A DNA stretch of 64,000 bases from positions 496,001 through 560,000 of the forward strand of contig NZ_JAGPXT010000001.1 of the NCBI RefSeq assembly GCF_018070465.1. Direction: 5' to 3'. Origin of the DNA: Micromonospora sp. C95 (lineage in GTDB: Bacteria > Actinomycetota > Actinomycetes > Mycobacteriales > Micromonosporaceae). The number at the start of each line of letters is the position of its first letter. The stretch's first letter is position 1. A model generated the notes under the pieces. That model did not search any database. It worked only from the letters and a program-made list of their open reading frames with translations, and was not told where the DNA came from. Below are positions 53,596-62,821 of the stretch, piece after piece. The position numbers and the translations under genes are program-made.

Positions 53596-54188
53596 CCGAC
53601 ATCCGCGACGCGCTGCGCGGGGTGTGGAGCGCCGACTCCGGGCCGCCCGCGCCGGACCCGCTACCGGCCGTGCGGGCCCGCCTGCGCCGTCGCCGCAAGC
53701 TGCGGGCCGCTGCCGCCGCGCTCGCCTCGTGCGCGGTCGTCGGGTTGGCGGTGTTCATGGCCGCGACCGCACGGCACGACGAATCTTCGCCGCCCCTTGC
53801 CGGGCCACCCGCCAGCCCGGTCGCACCCGAGCTACGGGGCCTGCCGCCCGATCTGCGGCCGGTCGACGCCACCGACGCGGTGCTGCGGATGGCTCGGCCG
53901 GAGGTGGTGCCGGCCGGCACCCGGTCGGCGTACGAGGGATCCGGTCCGGTCTCCCGGGTGGTCGCGGTGTTCGACTTCGAGGCTCCGCTGGGCCTGCCCG
54001 GCACACCGCGCGAGGTGGACGTGACGACCCGCGCCGAGGTGATGGCCACGGATGAGCCGGCGACGTCGACGGCGTACCTGTCGGCCTGGGCACCGGACGG
54101 GCGCTGCTGGTTCCTGGCGGTGACGGCACCGGACGTCGAGACCCGGTCGTCGACGATGGACGCCCTCATCGAGGCCAATCTCGGTTGA
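53592..54188 (+). CDS. Membrane-anchored sigma partner, probable anti-sigma factor
   Basis: The 198-residue protein has a cytoplasmic N-terminus of about 40 residues (MTDIRDALRGVWSADSG, then an Arg cluster RRRRK), one membrane segment (AAAALASCAVVGLAVFMAAT) and a 130-residue external domain with a Val/Asp-rich beta pattern. It lacks the zinc anti-sigma HxxxCxxC motif. The ATGA overlap with the sigma gene and this topology suggest that it holds the sigma factor until an envelope signal comes. Confidence 0.7.
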   Translation: MTDIRDALRGVWSADSGPPAPDPLPAVRARLRRRRKLRAAAAALASCAVVGLAVFMAATARHDESSPPLAGPPASPVAPELRGLPPDLRPVDATDAVLRMARPEVVPAGTRSAYEGSGPVSRVVAVFDFEAPLGLPGTPREVDVTTRAEVMATDEPATSTAYLSAWAPDGRCWFLAVTAPDVETRSSTMDALIEANLG

Positions 54189-54306
54189 GCGACCGTTCAG
54201 GCCGGCTGGACCGGCCGATCGGCCACCGTCGGGCGTTGACATCCCATGTCACGATCATCGTGCCGGTGGCCGGACAGGGGCCACCGGGACGGGGAAGGAG
54301 GACGCG

Positions 54307-54939
54307 GTGACCGGCTTTCTCGGCGCGGCGCTCAGCTTTCCGACCGTGCTGTTCAGCTTCCTCCTGGTGGTCGTCGTCGGTTACTGGCTGCTGGTGTTGA
54401 CCGGCGTGCTGGATCTCGGCGACGACCTCGACGTCGACGGCGTACCCGGCACCGTGCTGGCCGGTCTCGGGCTGGGCGGCGTGCCCAGTGCCGTGATCTT
54501 CTCCCTGCTCGTGGCGGTGGCCTGGTTCGTCAGCCTGGCCGGCACCGCCCTGCTGGACGGCCTCGGCCTCGGCTCCGGCACCCGGATCGCCGTCTCGGTC
54601 GGTGTCCTGCTGGCCGCCGCGGCCTGCGCCTGGCTGGTGACCCGCCTGATCGCGGTGCCGTTGAGCCGGCTTTTCCCGACCGAGACGGACGCCACCCGGC
54701 ACGCCTTCGTCGGTCGCCTCTGCGTCGTACGCACCGGCACGGTCACCGCCGACTTCGGTCAGGCCGAGGTGACCGCGGCCGACGGTTCGTCGGCGGTGGT
54801 GCAGATCCGGCAACCGGGCGACGAACGGATGCCGGCCGGCAGTTCCGCGTTGATCTACGACTACGACACCGACGGCGAGTTCTTCTGGGTGATGCCCGCC
54901 GGACCCGCCTTCGACCCGCTGAGACACGTCCCCGAATAG
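54307..54939 (+). CDS. YqiJ-like OB-fold membrane protein
   Basis: The 210-residue protein has an N-terminal membrane segment (FPTVLFSFLLVVVVGYWLLVLTG), a short acidic DDLDVDG turn, two or three more segments (about 60-85 and 95-120) and a cytoplasmic beta-barrel domain (FVGRLCVVRTGTVTADFGQAEVTAADG) of NfeD/OB type. In E. coli, YqiJ is encoded beside the flotillin YqiK, and here a flotillin gene follows 142 nt downstream. GTG 54307 follows GGAAGGAGG. Probably a membrane scaffold for the flotillin. Confidence 0.78.
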   Translation: MTGFLGAALSFPTVLFSFLLVVVVGYWLLVLTGVLDLGDDLDVDGVPGTVLAGLGLGGVPSAVIFSLLVAVAWFVSLAGTALLDGLGLGSGTRIAVSVGVLLAAAACAWLVTRLIAVPLSRLFPTETDATRHAFVGRLCVVRTGTVTADFGQAEVTAADGSSAVVQIRQPGDERMPAGSSALIYDYDTDGEFFWVMPAGPAFDPLRHVPE

Positions 54940-55081
54940 TTCACCACCAACCCGCCGAGCGCAGCCGGTCAACCCCCTTCGGCCGGCCCGCCCCACGCTG
55001 CCCCTGAGCCGCCCCGAAAGGAGGATGCGCGGCGTCCCGTCCGGCCTTCCCGGCCGGTCGCCATCGCACGCGCGCCCAGCC

Positions 55082-57103
55082 ATGGATGTCATCACCACCG
55101 GTATAGGCGTACTCCTCGCCGTCGTCCTGCTCGTCGCGCTCGGCGTGGTGTTCATGGTCAGCCGGCTGTTCCGCAAGGTCGAGCAGGGCAAGGCCCTGAT
55201 CGTGTCCAAGGTGCGGCGGGTCGACGTGACCTTCACCGGCGCGGTCGTGCTGCCGGTCCTGCACAAGGCCGAGACCATGGACATCTCGGTCAAGACGATC
55301 GACATCGAACGGACCGGCAACGAGGGTCTGATCTGCCGCGACAACATCCGGGCCGACATCCGGATCACCTTCTTCGTCCGGGTCAACAAGACCGTCGAGG
55401 ACGTCATCAAGGTGGCGCAGGCGATCGGCACCGCGCGGGCCAGCGACCGGGAAACCCTCCAGGAGCTGTTCAACGCGAAGTTCTCCGAGGCGCTCAAGAC
55501 GGTCGGCAAGCAGCTCGACTTCGTCGACCTCTACACCAAACGCGACGAGTTCCGCGATCAGATCATCCGGGTGATCGGCACCGACCTCAACGGCTACAGC
55601 CTGGAGGACGCGGCGATCGACTTCCTGGAGCAGACGCCGATGGCGCAGCTCGACCCGAAGAACATCCTCGACGCCCAGGGCATCCGGAAGATCACCGAGC
55701 TGACCGCGCTGGAGCACGTGCGGACGAACGAGTTCCGCCGCAGCGAGGAGAAGGAGATCACCCGGCAGAACGTCGACGCGCGGGAGGCGATCCTGGAACT
55801 GGAGCGCCGGCAGGCGGACGCCGAGGCCAAGCAGCGCCGCGAGATCGAGACGGTACGGGCCCGCGAGGAGGCCGAGGTCACCCGGGTACGCGCAGAGGAG
55901 CGGCTGCGGGCGGAGACCGCGAACATCCGTACCGACGAGCAGTTGGGCGTCCAGCACGAGAATCGGGCCCGGGAGATCGCGGTCGCCGAGAAGAACCGCG
56001 AGCGGGTCATCGCCATCGAGACCGAGCGGATCGAGAAGGACCGCCTGCTGGAGGTCATCGGCCGGGACCGGGAGACCGAGCTGAGCACGATCGCCAAGGA
56101 CAAGGAGGTCGAGGCCGAGAAGCGGGCCATCGCCGAGGTGATCCGGGAGCGGATCGCGGTGGAGAAGACCGTGGCCGAGCAGGAGGAGAACATCAAGCGG
56201 CTGCGGGTGGTCGAGGAGGCCGAGCGGACCCGGCAGGCGCTCGTCATCCAGGCGGAGGCCGAGGCGCAGGAGAACCTGGTCAAGGACATCAAGGCGGCGG
56301 AGGCCGCGGAGGCGGCGGCGAAGCACCGGGCTCGCGAGGAACTGGTGCTGGCCGAGGCCCGGCAGCAGGCCGCCGAGCTGGACACCCGGGCGAAGATCCG
56401 GCTGGCCGAAGGCGTCCAGGCCGAGGCGGCGGCGGCTGGTTTGGCCGACGTGCAGGTCCAGGAGCGCAGCGCCGAGGCGATCGAGAAGGTCGGGCGCGCC
56501 GAGGCCGCCGTCGAGCGGGAGAAGGCCGTGGCCGCCGCCGAGGCGGTGCGCGAGAAGCTGAAGGGCGAGGCGGAAGGTCTCACCGAGAAGGCCGCCGCGA
56601 TGGCCGCGCTCGACGACGCGACCCGGGAGCACGAGGAGTACCGGCTGCGCCTGGAGTTGGAGAAGGAGGTCCGGCTGGCCGGGCTGGACACCCAGCGTCA
56701 GGTCGCCGAGGCGCAGGCCAAGCTGGTCGCCACCGGCCTGGAGAAGGCGAACATCGACATCGTCGGTGGGGACAGCATCTTCTTCGACCGGCTGCTCAGC
56801 TCCATCTCGTACGGCAAGAGCGTGGACGGTTTCGTGGCCCACTCGGACGTGGCGAAGAACCTCGCCCAGCCGTGGCTGGACGGCAGCGCCAGCTTCACCG
56901 ACGACCTGGCCCGCATGGTCGGCTCGGTCGACAGCGCCGACGTGCAGAACCTCACCTTGTCGGCGTTCCTGATGCAGCAGATGCGCTCCGGCGGCGGCGA
57001 CAAGGGCAAGCTTCAGGAGCTGCTGAAGGTCGCGCAGCGCCTCGGCGTGGCGGAGACCCCGGTCGCCGCCCTGGCCGGCCCACGGCAGCGCGCCGGTGAG
57101 TGA
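55082..57103 (+). CDS. Flotillin-family (YqiK-like) membrane scaffold protein
   Basis: The 673-residue protein has an N-terminal membrane segment (residues 4-26, TTGIGVLLAVVLLVALGVVF), an SPFH/band 7 domain (about 45-225) and a very long coiled coil of Glu/Arg/Ala heptads (about 225-560), then GDSIFFDRLLSSI and a flexible end. It should form membrane-bound cages or microdomains. ATG 55082 is the likely start, although AAAGGAGG lies at 55017-55024, directly before an in-frame ATG 55025. The stop overlaps the giant ATPase start by 8 nt. Confidence 0.9.
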   Translation: MDVITTGIGVLLAVVLLVALGVVFMVSRLFRKVEQGKALIVSKVRRVDVTFTGAVVLPVLHKAETMDISVKTIDIERTGNEGLICRDNIRADIRITFFVRVNKTVEDVIKVAQAIGTARASDRETLQELFNAKFSEALKTVGKQLDFVDLYTKRDEFRDQIIRVIGTDLNGYSLEDAAIDFLEQTPMAQLDPKNILDAQGIRKITELTALEHVRTNEFRRSEEKEITRQNVDAREAILELERRQADAEAKQRREIETVRAREEAEVTRVRAEERLRAETANIRTDEQLGVQHENRAREIAVAEKNRERVIAIETERIEKDRLLEVIGRDRETELSTIAKDKEVEAEKRAIAEVIRERIAVEKTVAEQEENIKRLRVVEEAERTRQALVIQAEAEAQENLVKDIKAAEAAEAAAKHRAREELVLAEARQQAAELDTRAKIRLAEGVQAEAAAAGLADVQVQERSAEAIEKVGRAEAAVEREKAVAAAEAVREKLKGEAEGLTEKAAAMAALDDATREHEEYRLRLELEKEVRLAGLDTQRQVAEAQAKLVATGLEKANIDIVGGDSIFFDRLLSSISYGKSVDGFVAHSDVAKNLAQPWLDGSASFTDDLARMVGSVDSADVQNLTLSAFLMQQMRSGGGDKGKLQELLKVAQRLGVAETPVAALAGPRQRAGE

Positions 57104-60100
57104 GCCGACCGCCGGTCCGGCCGCTGTCGGGCGTACGCCCGGCGACGCCGGACCGGCTCCGGCTGCCCCGGACCCGACCGGGCCGGGACTGGACGATGGC
57201 AGCTACGAGGTGCTGCGGCGGCGGCTCGGCACCCAGGCGACCGAACTGGCTCGGCGGGCGGAGGCGCTCAACGCCCGGCGGCTGGAGGTCTTCGGCAGCA
57301 CCGAGCTGCGGCTGCTGAGCACCGAGCGGATCCGCACGGAGCACAACTGCGTACCCCGGGACATCGTTTCGGTGGGCGGGCTGATGCTGTTCGGCTACAA
57401 CGTCTTCATCGGGTTGAAGCCGGAGACCAGTGTCGACGACGTCTTCTCGCTGCACCGGTTCACGAGGGAATCCGGCGGCTCCGGGCCGGACGCGGCCGGC
57501 CCGGAAATGGCCGGGTTCCGGTTCGACGAGGCGGGCCACGACGAGCTGCCCGGCCTGCTGCGCGACCCGCAGTTCGTCCGCGACTTCGGCGAGCTGTACC
57601 GCTACTACCGGCAGGCCCGCCTGCTGCAGCTGCGTCGGGTCGACGGCCGGCTGCTGGCGGTGTTCCAGACCGGTCCGCGCACCGAGGACATCCGGGTGCT
57701 GCGGTGGCGGGTCGGCGTCGACGGGGTACCCGAGTACCTGGACAGCCGGGGCGAGCGTGACCACGTCTTCCCGCCGTCGCACGACTTCGAGTGGACCGAG
57801 ACGACCCGCGAGGACCACGTACTCGGCCGGCACCCGCACATCTCGATCGACGGTCAGGTCTTCGTGGAGACGGTCGGCGGCACGCTGACCGTGAAGGTGG
57901 AGAACAACACCGAGGTCGGCGAGGGCGTCTACAGCGAGCCGGTGGACGAGCCGTTGCAGAGCCTTGCCGACGCCGACGTGCACTGGGCCCGGGTGGGGCC
58001 GCTGATCCTGTTGCGGCTGCGGCCGTACAAGGAGACGCAGTGGCGGCACCTGGTGTTCAACACGCTCACCCGGGAGGTGGTCCGGCTCGACGGCATCGGC
58101 GTCGCCTGCCAACGGCTCCCGGAGGACCACGGCATCATCTTCCCGGGCGGCTACCACCTGGTCACCGGGGTCACCAGGACCTTCGACACCGACGTGTCGG
58201 AGCTGGAGTTCGAGCGAGTGGTGCGCTCGCCCAACGGCGAGGACGTGCTCTACGTCTTCCACGCCCGCGCCGACGGCCGAAGCCTGCTGCTGCCGTACAA
58301 CGCGATCCGCAAGGAGGTGGCCGCGCCGATCCCGTGCCACGGCTTCTCGCTGTTCGACGACGGCACGCTCGTGGTGTTCCGGGCGGTGTCCGAGGAGCCG
58401 ACCCGGGTGCACCCGATGCAGGTCTGGCAGACGCCGTATGTCTCGGACGCGTACGCGGCGGCGCAGCCGGCCGGCACCGGACCGCTGGAGCGGATCGGCA
58501 ACGCCGACCTGGTACGCGGCATCTCGGACTGCCTGTCGGCGGCCCGGATGGTCGACGGCACCGCCACCGCCGGGGTCTACGAGGCACTTATCGCCGCCTG
58601 CGCCCGGATCGCCGACCACTACCACTGGCTCGGCGAGGACGAACTCGGTGACCTGGCCACCCCGCTGACCGGCCTGCGCCGCACCGCCGCCGCCGTGCTG
58701 GAGGAGCACGAGAAGGTCCGGACGCTCACCGAGCGGGCCCGCGCCGAACTTGACGACAGCGCCGAGCAGATCGCCTCGCTGGCCCGTCGGGCCCGCGGCG
58801 AGGCGCCGCTGACCGCCGACGACTGGGTCACCCAGTTGGGCGGCCTGCGCCGCGCCCGGGGACACCTGGAGACGCTGCGCGAGCTGCGCTACGTCGACCA
58901 CGCCCGGATCGACGAGTTGGCCGCTCGACTCGACGAGGAGCTGGCGGCGGCCGGCCGCCGGGCGGTGGAGTTCCTGCGCCGCGACGAGGCGTTCACCGGT
59001 TACCAGCAGGAGGTGGCGCGGCTCGCCACCAAGGCCGGTGAGATCGGCACGGTGGCCGAGGCGGGCACCGTCCGCGACGAGCTGACCGCGCGTACCGACG
59101 GCCTGCAGACCATCACCGACGTGGTCGGCGGGTTGGACATCGCCGACGCGACGGTCCGCACCGCCATCCTGGGCCGCGTCGGCGAGGTGCTGGGCGCGGT
59201 CAACCGGGCCCGCGCGGTGCTGGACAAGCGCCGCCGGGAACTGGCCGCCGCGGAGGGCCGGGCCGGCTTCGCTGCCGAGTTCGCCCTACTCGGGCAGGCG
59301 GTCACCGGTGCGCTGGCGGCGGCGGACACTGCCGAGCGGTGCGACGAGCAGCTCGGTCGCCTGCTGCTGCGGGTGGAGGAGCTGGAGTCCCGGTTCGGCG
59401 AGTTCGACGACTTCCTCGCCGAACTGGCCACCCGGCGTACCGACATCTACGAGGCGTTCTCGTCCCGTAAGCAGGCGCTGCTGGACGAGCGGGCCCGGCG
59501 CGCCGACCGGCTCGTCGCCTCCGCCGAACGGATCCTGGTGAGCGTGCACCGGCGGGCCGGCACCCTCGGCTCGCTCGACGACATCAACACCTACTTCGCG
59601 GCCGATCCGATGGTGGACAAGCTGCGCGCGGTGGTCGAGGAACTGCGTACCCTCGGCGACGCCGTGCGGGCCGAGGAGCTGGACGGCCGGGTCCGGGCCG
59701 CCCGCCAGGAGGCCGGGCGCGGCCTGCGCGACCGGCTCGACCTGTACGCCGACGGCGGCGAGACGATCCGGCTGGGCCGGCACCGCTTCGCGGTGAACAC
59801 CCAACCGATCGACGTGGCGGTGGTGCCGGCCGAGGGCCGGATGGTGGTGGCGGTGACCGGCACCGACTACCGCGCCCCGGTACGCGACGAGGAGTTCCAG
59901 CGGACCCGACGGTTCTGGGACCAGCTGCTGGTCTCCGAGTCGGCGCAGGTGTACCGGGCCGAGTACCTGGCCACCTCGATCCTGGCCGCCGCCGAGGCCG
60001 GCCGCGACGGCCCCGGCCTGGACGAGTTGCACGCGGCGGCGGTGGACGCCGACGGGTTGCGGGAGCTGGTCCGGCGGATCGCCGAGACCCGCTACGACGA

Positions 60101-62147
60101 GGGCTACGAGCGCGGCGTGCACGACCACGACGCGGCCGAGATCCTGCGGGTGCTGCTACGCCTGCACGCGAGTGCGGGGCTGTTGCGTTACCCGCCGGCC
60201 GATCGCGCCGCCGCCCAACTCTTCTGGCGGTACGGCACCGACGAGCCGGCCCGGTCGACCTGGACGGCGCGTGCCGCCTCGCTGGCCCGGGCCCGGGCGC
60301 GGTTCGGTCGCCCCGACGGTGCGGACGCCGCCGATCTGCTCTGCGCCCAGCTCGCCGAGGCGATCGAGGTGTTCCTGCGCGACACCGGACTGCCGTTGCC
60401 GCCCGCTGGCACCGCGCTCGCTGGCGAGTACCTGTTCGCCGAACTCGCTGCCCCGCCGGTGCGCTTCGTCACCGGCGGCGGGGCGCGCGCCCTGCTGGAC
60501 CGGTTCCGCCGGGCGCTCGGCGGCTCGCAGTCCCGTTCCTCCCGCGAGTTCGACGACGACCTGCGGGCGCTCGGTGACGACCTGGCCGGCCGGTACCAGC
60601 TCGTCGAGGCGTGGCTGACCGCCTTCCTGGCCACCGACGACGGTGCTCTGTCCGGTTACGACCTGCCGGAGGCGGTCGCCGTCGAGCTGTGCGGCCCCGA
60701 CCTGGCCCGCGAGGACAGCGCGGCGACGATGACCGAGACGGTCGCCGGCCTGCTCGGCGCGTACCCGCGCATCGACGGCTCCACTCTCGACGTACGGCTG
60801 GACGAGACGCTGGCCCGGACCCGCAGCTTCCGCACCGACCTGGTCCCGGCGTACCGGGACTACCAGCGGCGACGCAACGCGCTGGTGGAGGTCGAGCGGG
60901 AGCGACTGCGGCTGGAGGAGTACCGGCCGAAGGTGATGAACGCCTTCGTCCGCAACCGGCTGCTCGACGAGGTGTACCTGCCGCTGATCGGCGACAACCT
61001 GGCCCGGCAGCTCGGCGCGACCGGCGACGGCAAGCGGGTCGACCAGTCCGGCCTGCTGTTGCTGATCTCACCGCCCGGCTACGGCAAGACCACCCTGATG
61101 GAGTACGTGGCCAGCCGGCTCGGCCTGGTCTTCGTCAAGGTCAACGGGCCGGCCCTGGGCACCAAGGTCACCTCGCTGGACCCGGCGGAGGCGCCCGACG
61201 CCACCGCCCGGCAGGAGGTCGAGAAGATCTCCTTCGCCCTGGAGCTGGGCAACAACGTGCTGCTCTACCTGGACGACATCCAGCACACCAACCCGGAGCT
61301 GTTGCAGAAGTTCATCTCGCTCTGCGACGGCCAGCGCCGGATGGAGGGTGTCTGGGAGGGCCGGACCCGCACGTACGACCTGCGCGGCAAGCGGTTCGCG
61401 GTGTGCATGGCGGGCAACCCGTACACCGAGTCGGGGAAGCGGTTCCGGGTCCCGGACATGCTCGCCAACCGGGCCGACGTGTGGAACCTCGGCGACGTGC
61501 TCTCTGGCCGCGAGGAGGTCTTCGCGCTCAGCTATGTCGAGAACGCGCTCACCGCGAACCCGGTGCTGGCGCCGCTGTCCGGGCGGGACCGGGCGGACCT
61601 GGAGCTGCTGGTGCGGATGGCCCGGGGCGACGACACGGTCCGCGCCGACCAGCTGTCGCACCCGTACCAGCCGGTCGAGCTGGAGCAGGTCGTCTCGGTG
61701 CTGCGCAAGCTGCTGCGGGTGCAGCAGGTGGTGCTTGCCAACAACCAGGCGTACATCGCCTCGGCGGCCCAGTCCGACGACGCCCGCACCGAACCGCCGT
61801 TCCAGCTCCAAGGGTCCTACCGGAACATGAACAAGCTGGCCGAGCGGATCGTACCGGTGCTCACCGACGAGGAGCTGGAGGCGGTGATCGACGATCACTA
61901 CCTGGGTGAGGCGCAGACCCTGGCGGCCGGGGCGGAGGCCAACCTGCTCAAGCTCGCCGAGCTGCGCGGCCGGCTCACGCCGGAGCAGGCCGCCCGCTGG
62001 GCCGAGGTGAAGGATGCCTTCCAGCGCTCGCGGGCGCTCGGCGGCTCCGGCGACGACCCGGTCGACCGGGCGGTGGGCGCGCTCGGCCTGCTCGCCGACC
62101 GGGTCAGCGGCGTCGCCGCCGCCATCGGCCGCGTCACCGACCGCTGA
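57096..62147 (+). CDS. Giant AAA-type ATPase ('DNA repair ATPase' family)
   Basis: This 1683-residue protein, the largest in the window, is annotated in relatives as a DNA repair ATPase, without experimental basis. The first 480 residues are beta-rich (IVSVGGLMLFGYNVFIGLK; propeller-like), 490-830 is a helical coiled-coil region, 830-1290 is mixed helical, and an AAA module follows: Walker A PPGYGKTT at 1326-1333, Walker B VLLYLDDI at 1388-1395 and AGNPYTESGKRFR, sensor-like, near 1440. GTG 57096 overlaps the flotillin stop by 8 nt, so the two should be made together and probably interact. It looks like a membrane-tethered remodelling ATPase. Confidence 0.8.
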   Translation: MSEPTAGPAAVGRTPGDAGPAPAAPDPTGPGLDDGSYEVLRRRLGTQATELARRAEALNARRLEVFGSTELRLLSTERIRTEHNCVPRDIVSVGGLMLFGYNVFIGLKPETSVDDVFSLHRFTRESGGSGPDAAGPEMAGFRFDEAGHDELPGLLRDPQFVRDFGELYRYYRQARLLQLRRVDGRLLAVFQTGPRTEDIRVLRWRVGVDGVPEYLDSRGERDHVFPPSHDFEWTETTREDHVLGRHPHISIDGQVFVETVGGTLTVKVENNTEVGEGVYSEPVDEPLQSLADADVHWARVGPLILLRLRPYKETQWRHLVFNTLTREVVRLDGIGVACQRLPEDHGIIFPGGYHLVTGVTRTFDTDVSELEFERVVRSPNGEDVLYVFHARADGRSLLLPYNAIRKEVAAPIPCHGFSLFDDGTLVVFRAVSEEPTRVHPMQVWQTPYVSDAYAAAQPAGTGPLERIGNADLVRGISDCLSAARMVDGTATAGVYEALIAACARIADHYHWLGEDELGDLATPLTGLRRTAAAVLEEHEKVRTLTERARAELDDSAEQIASLARRARGEAPLTADDWVTQLGGLRRARGHLETLRELRYVDHARIDELAARLDEELAAAGRRAVEFLRRDEAFTGYQQEVARLATKAGEIGTVAEAGTVRDELTARTDGLQTITDVVGGLDIADATVRTAILGRVGEVLGAVNRARAVLDKRRRELAAAEGRAGFAAEFALLGQAVTGALAAADTAERCDEQLGRLLLRVEELESRFGEFDDFLAELATRRTDIYEAFSSRKQALLDERARRADRLVASAERILVSVHRRAGTLGSLDDINTYFAADPMVDKLRAVVEELRTLGDAVRAEELDGRVRAARQEAGRGLRDRLDLYADGGETIRLGRHRFAVNTQPIDVAVVPAEGRMVVAVTGTDYRAPVRDEEFQRTRRFWDQLLVSESAQVYRAEYLATSILAAAEAGRDGPGLDELHAAAVDADGLRELVRRIAETRYDEGYERGVHDHDAAEILRVLLRLHASAGLLRYPPADRAAAQLFWRYGTDEPARSTWTARAASLARARARFGRPDGADAADLLCAQLAEAIEVFLRDTGLPLPPAGTALAGEYLFAELAAPPVRFVTGGGARALLDRFRRALGGSQSRSSREFDDDLRALGDDLAGRYQLVEAWLTAFLATDDGALSGYDLPEAVAVELCGPDLAREDSAATMTETVAGLLGAYPRIDGSTLDVRLDETLARTRSFRTDLVPAYRDYQRRRNALVEVERERLRLEEYRPKVMNAFVRNRLLDEVYLPLIGDNLARQLGATGDGKRVDQSGLLLLISPPGYGKTTLMEYVASRLGLVFVKVNGPALGTKVTSLDPAEAPDATARQEVEKISFALELGNNVLLYLDDIQHTNPELLQKFISLCDGQRRMEGVWEGRTRTYDLRGKRFAVCMAGNPYTESGKRFRVPDMLANRADVWNLGDVLSGREEVFALSYVENALTANPVLAPLSGRDRADLELLVRMARGDDTVRADQLSHPYQPVELEQVVSVLRKLLRVQQVVLANNQAYIASAAQSDDARTEPPFQLQGSYRNMNKLAERIVPVLTDEELEAVIDDHYLGEAQTLAAGAEANLLKLAELRGRLTPEQAARWAEVKDAFQRSRALGGSGDDPVDRAVGALGLLADRVSGVAAAIGRVTDR

Positions 62148-62305
62148 GCACGAAAGTGGGCGGGGGCTCCCTGCGCTACCCCGAGGACATAGCTGTTGGG
62201 GCGGGGTTCGATGCTCGTCAGGAGCGCGCCACCAGTGATCGGGCCGATTCGATTGGCGGGCAACCCCACACCTGACGCCCTCCGTTTGAGTGGTGAGGCG
62301 AGGAG

Positions 62306-62821
62306 GTGACCGGGTTGCCGGTGGACTACGAGGGTTACCGCGAGTACGTCGCGGCGCGGCTGGATCCGCTGCGGCGTACCGCGTACCTGCTGTGCGGTGA
62401 CTGGCACACCGCCGACGACCTGGTGTCGACGGCGTTGGTCAAGCTGCTGCGGCACTGGCGACGGGTGTCCGCGATGGACAATCCCGACGCGTACGTGCGG
62501 CGTACCCTGCTGCGGGTCTGGCTGGACGAACGCCGCCGGCCATGGCGTCGGGAAACCTCCTGGTCCGAGGTACCCGACCGGGCGGTCATCCCGGCCGTCG
62601 AGGGTACTGCGGACCGGCTGGCCATCCTCGCCCTACTCGCCGAGTTGCCGCCGCGTCGCCGGGCGGTCCTGGTGCTCCGCTACTTCTGCGACCTCTCGGT
62701 GGAGGAGACCGCCCAAGAACTCGGCTGTACCACCGGAACAGTGAAGAGCCAGGCTGCCCGGGCCATCGAGACCCTGCGCGGGCGGCTTGTCGGCGACAAG
62801 GAGGTACCCACGCATGGATGA
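62306..62821 (+). CDS. SigE-family RNA polymerase sigma factor (second)
   Basis: The 171-residue ECF factor has region 2 (RTAYLLCGDWHTADDLVSTALVKLLRHW) and region 4 (LPPRRRAVLVLRYFCDLSVEETAQELGCTTGTVKSQAARAIETL). It is a typical SigE-family actinobacterial sigma factor and only distantly like the one at 53089. GTG 62306 is listed; TTG 62315, 8 nt after AGGAGG, is an equally good start. The stop overlaps the next gene by 8 nt. Confidence 0.88.
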   Translation: MTGLPVDYEGYREYVAARLDPLRRTAYLLCGDWHTADDLVSTALVKLLRHWRRVSAMDNPDAYVRRTLLRVWLDERRRPWRRETSWSEVPDRAVIPAVEGTADRLAILALLAELPPRRRAVLVLRYFCDLSVEETAQELGCTTGTVKSQAARAIETLRGRLVGDKEVPTHG

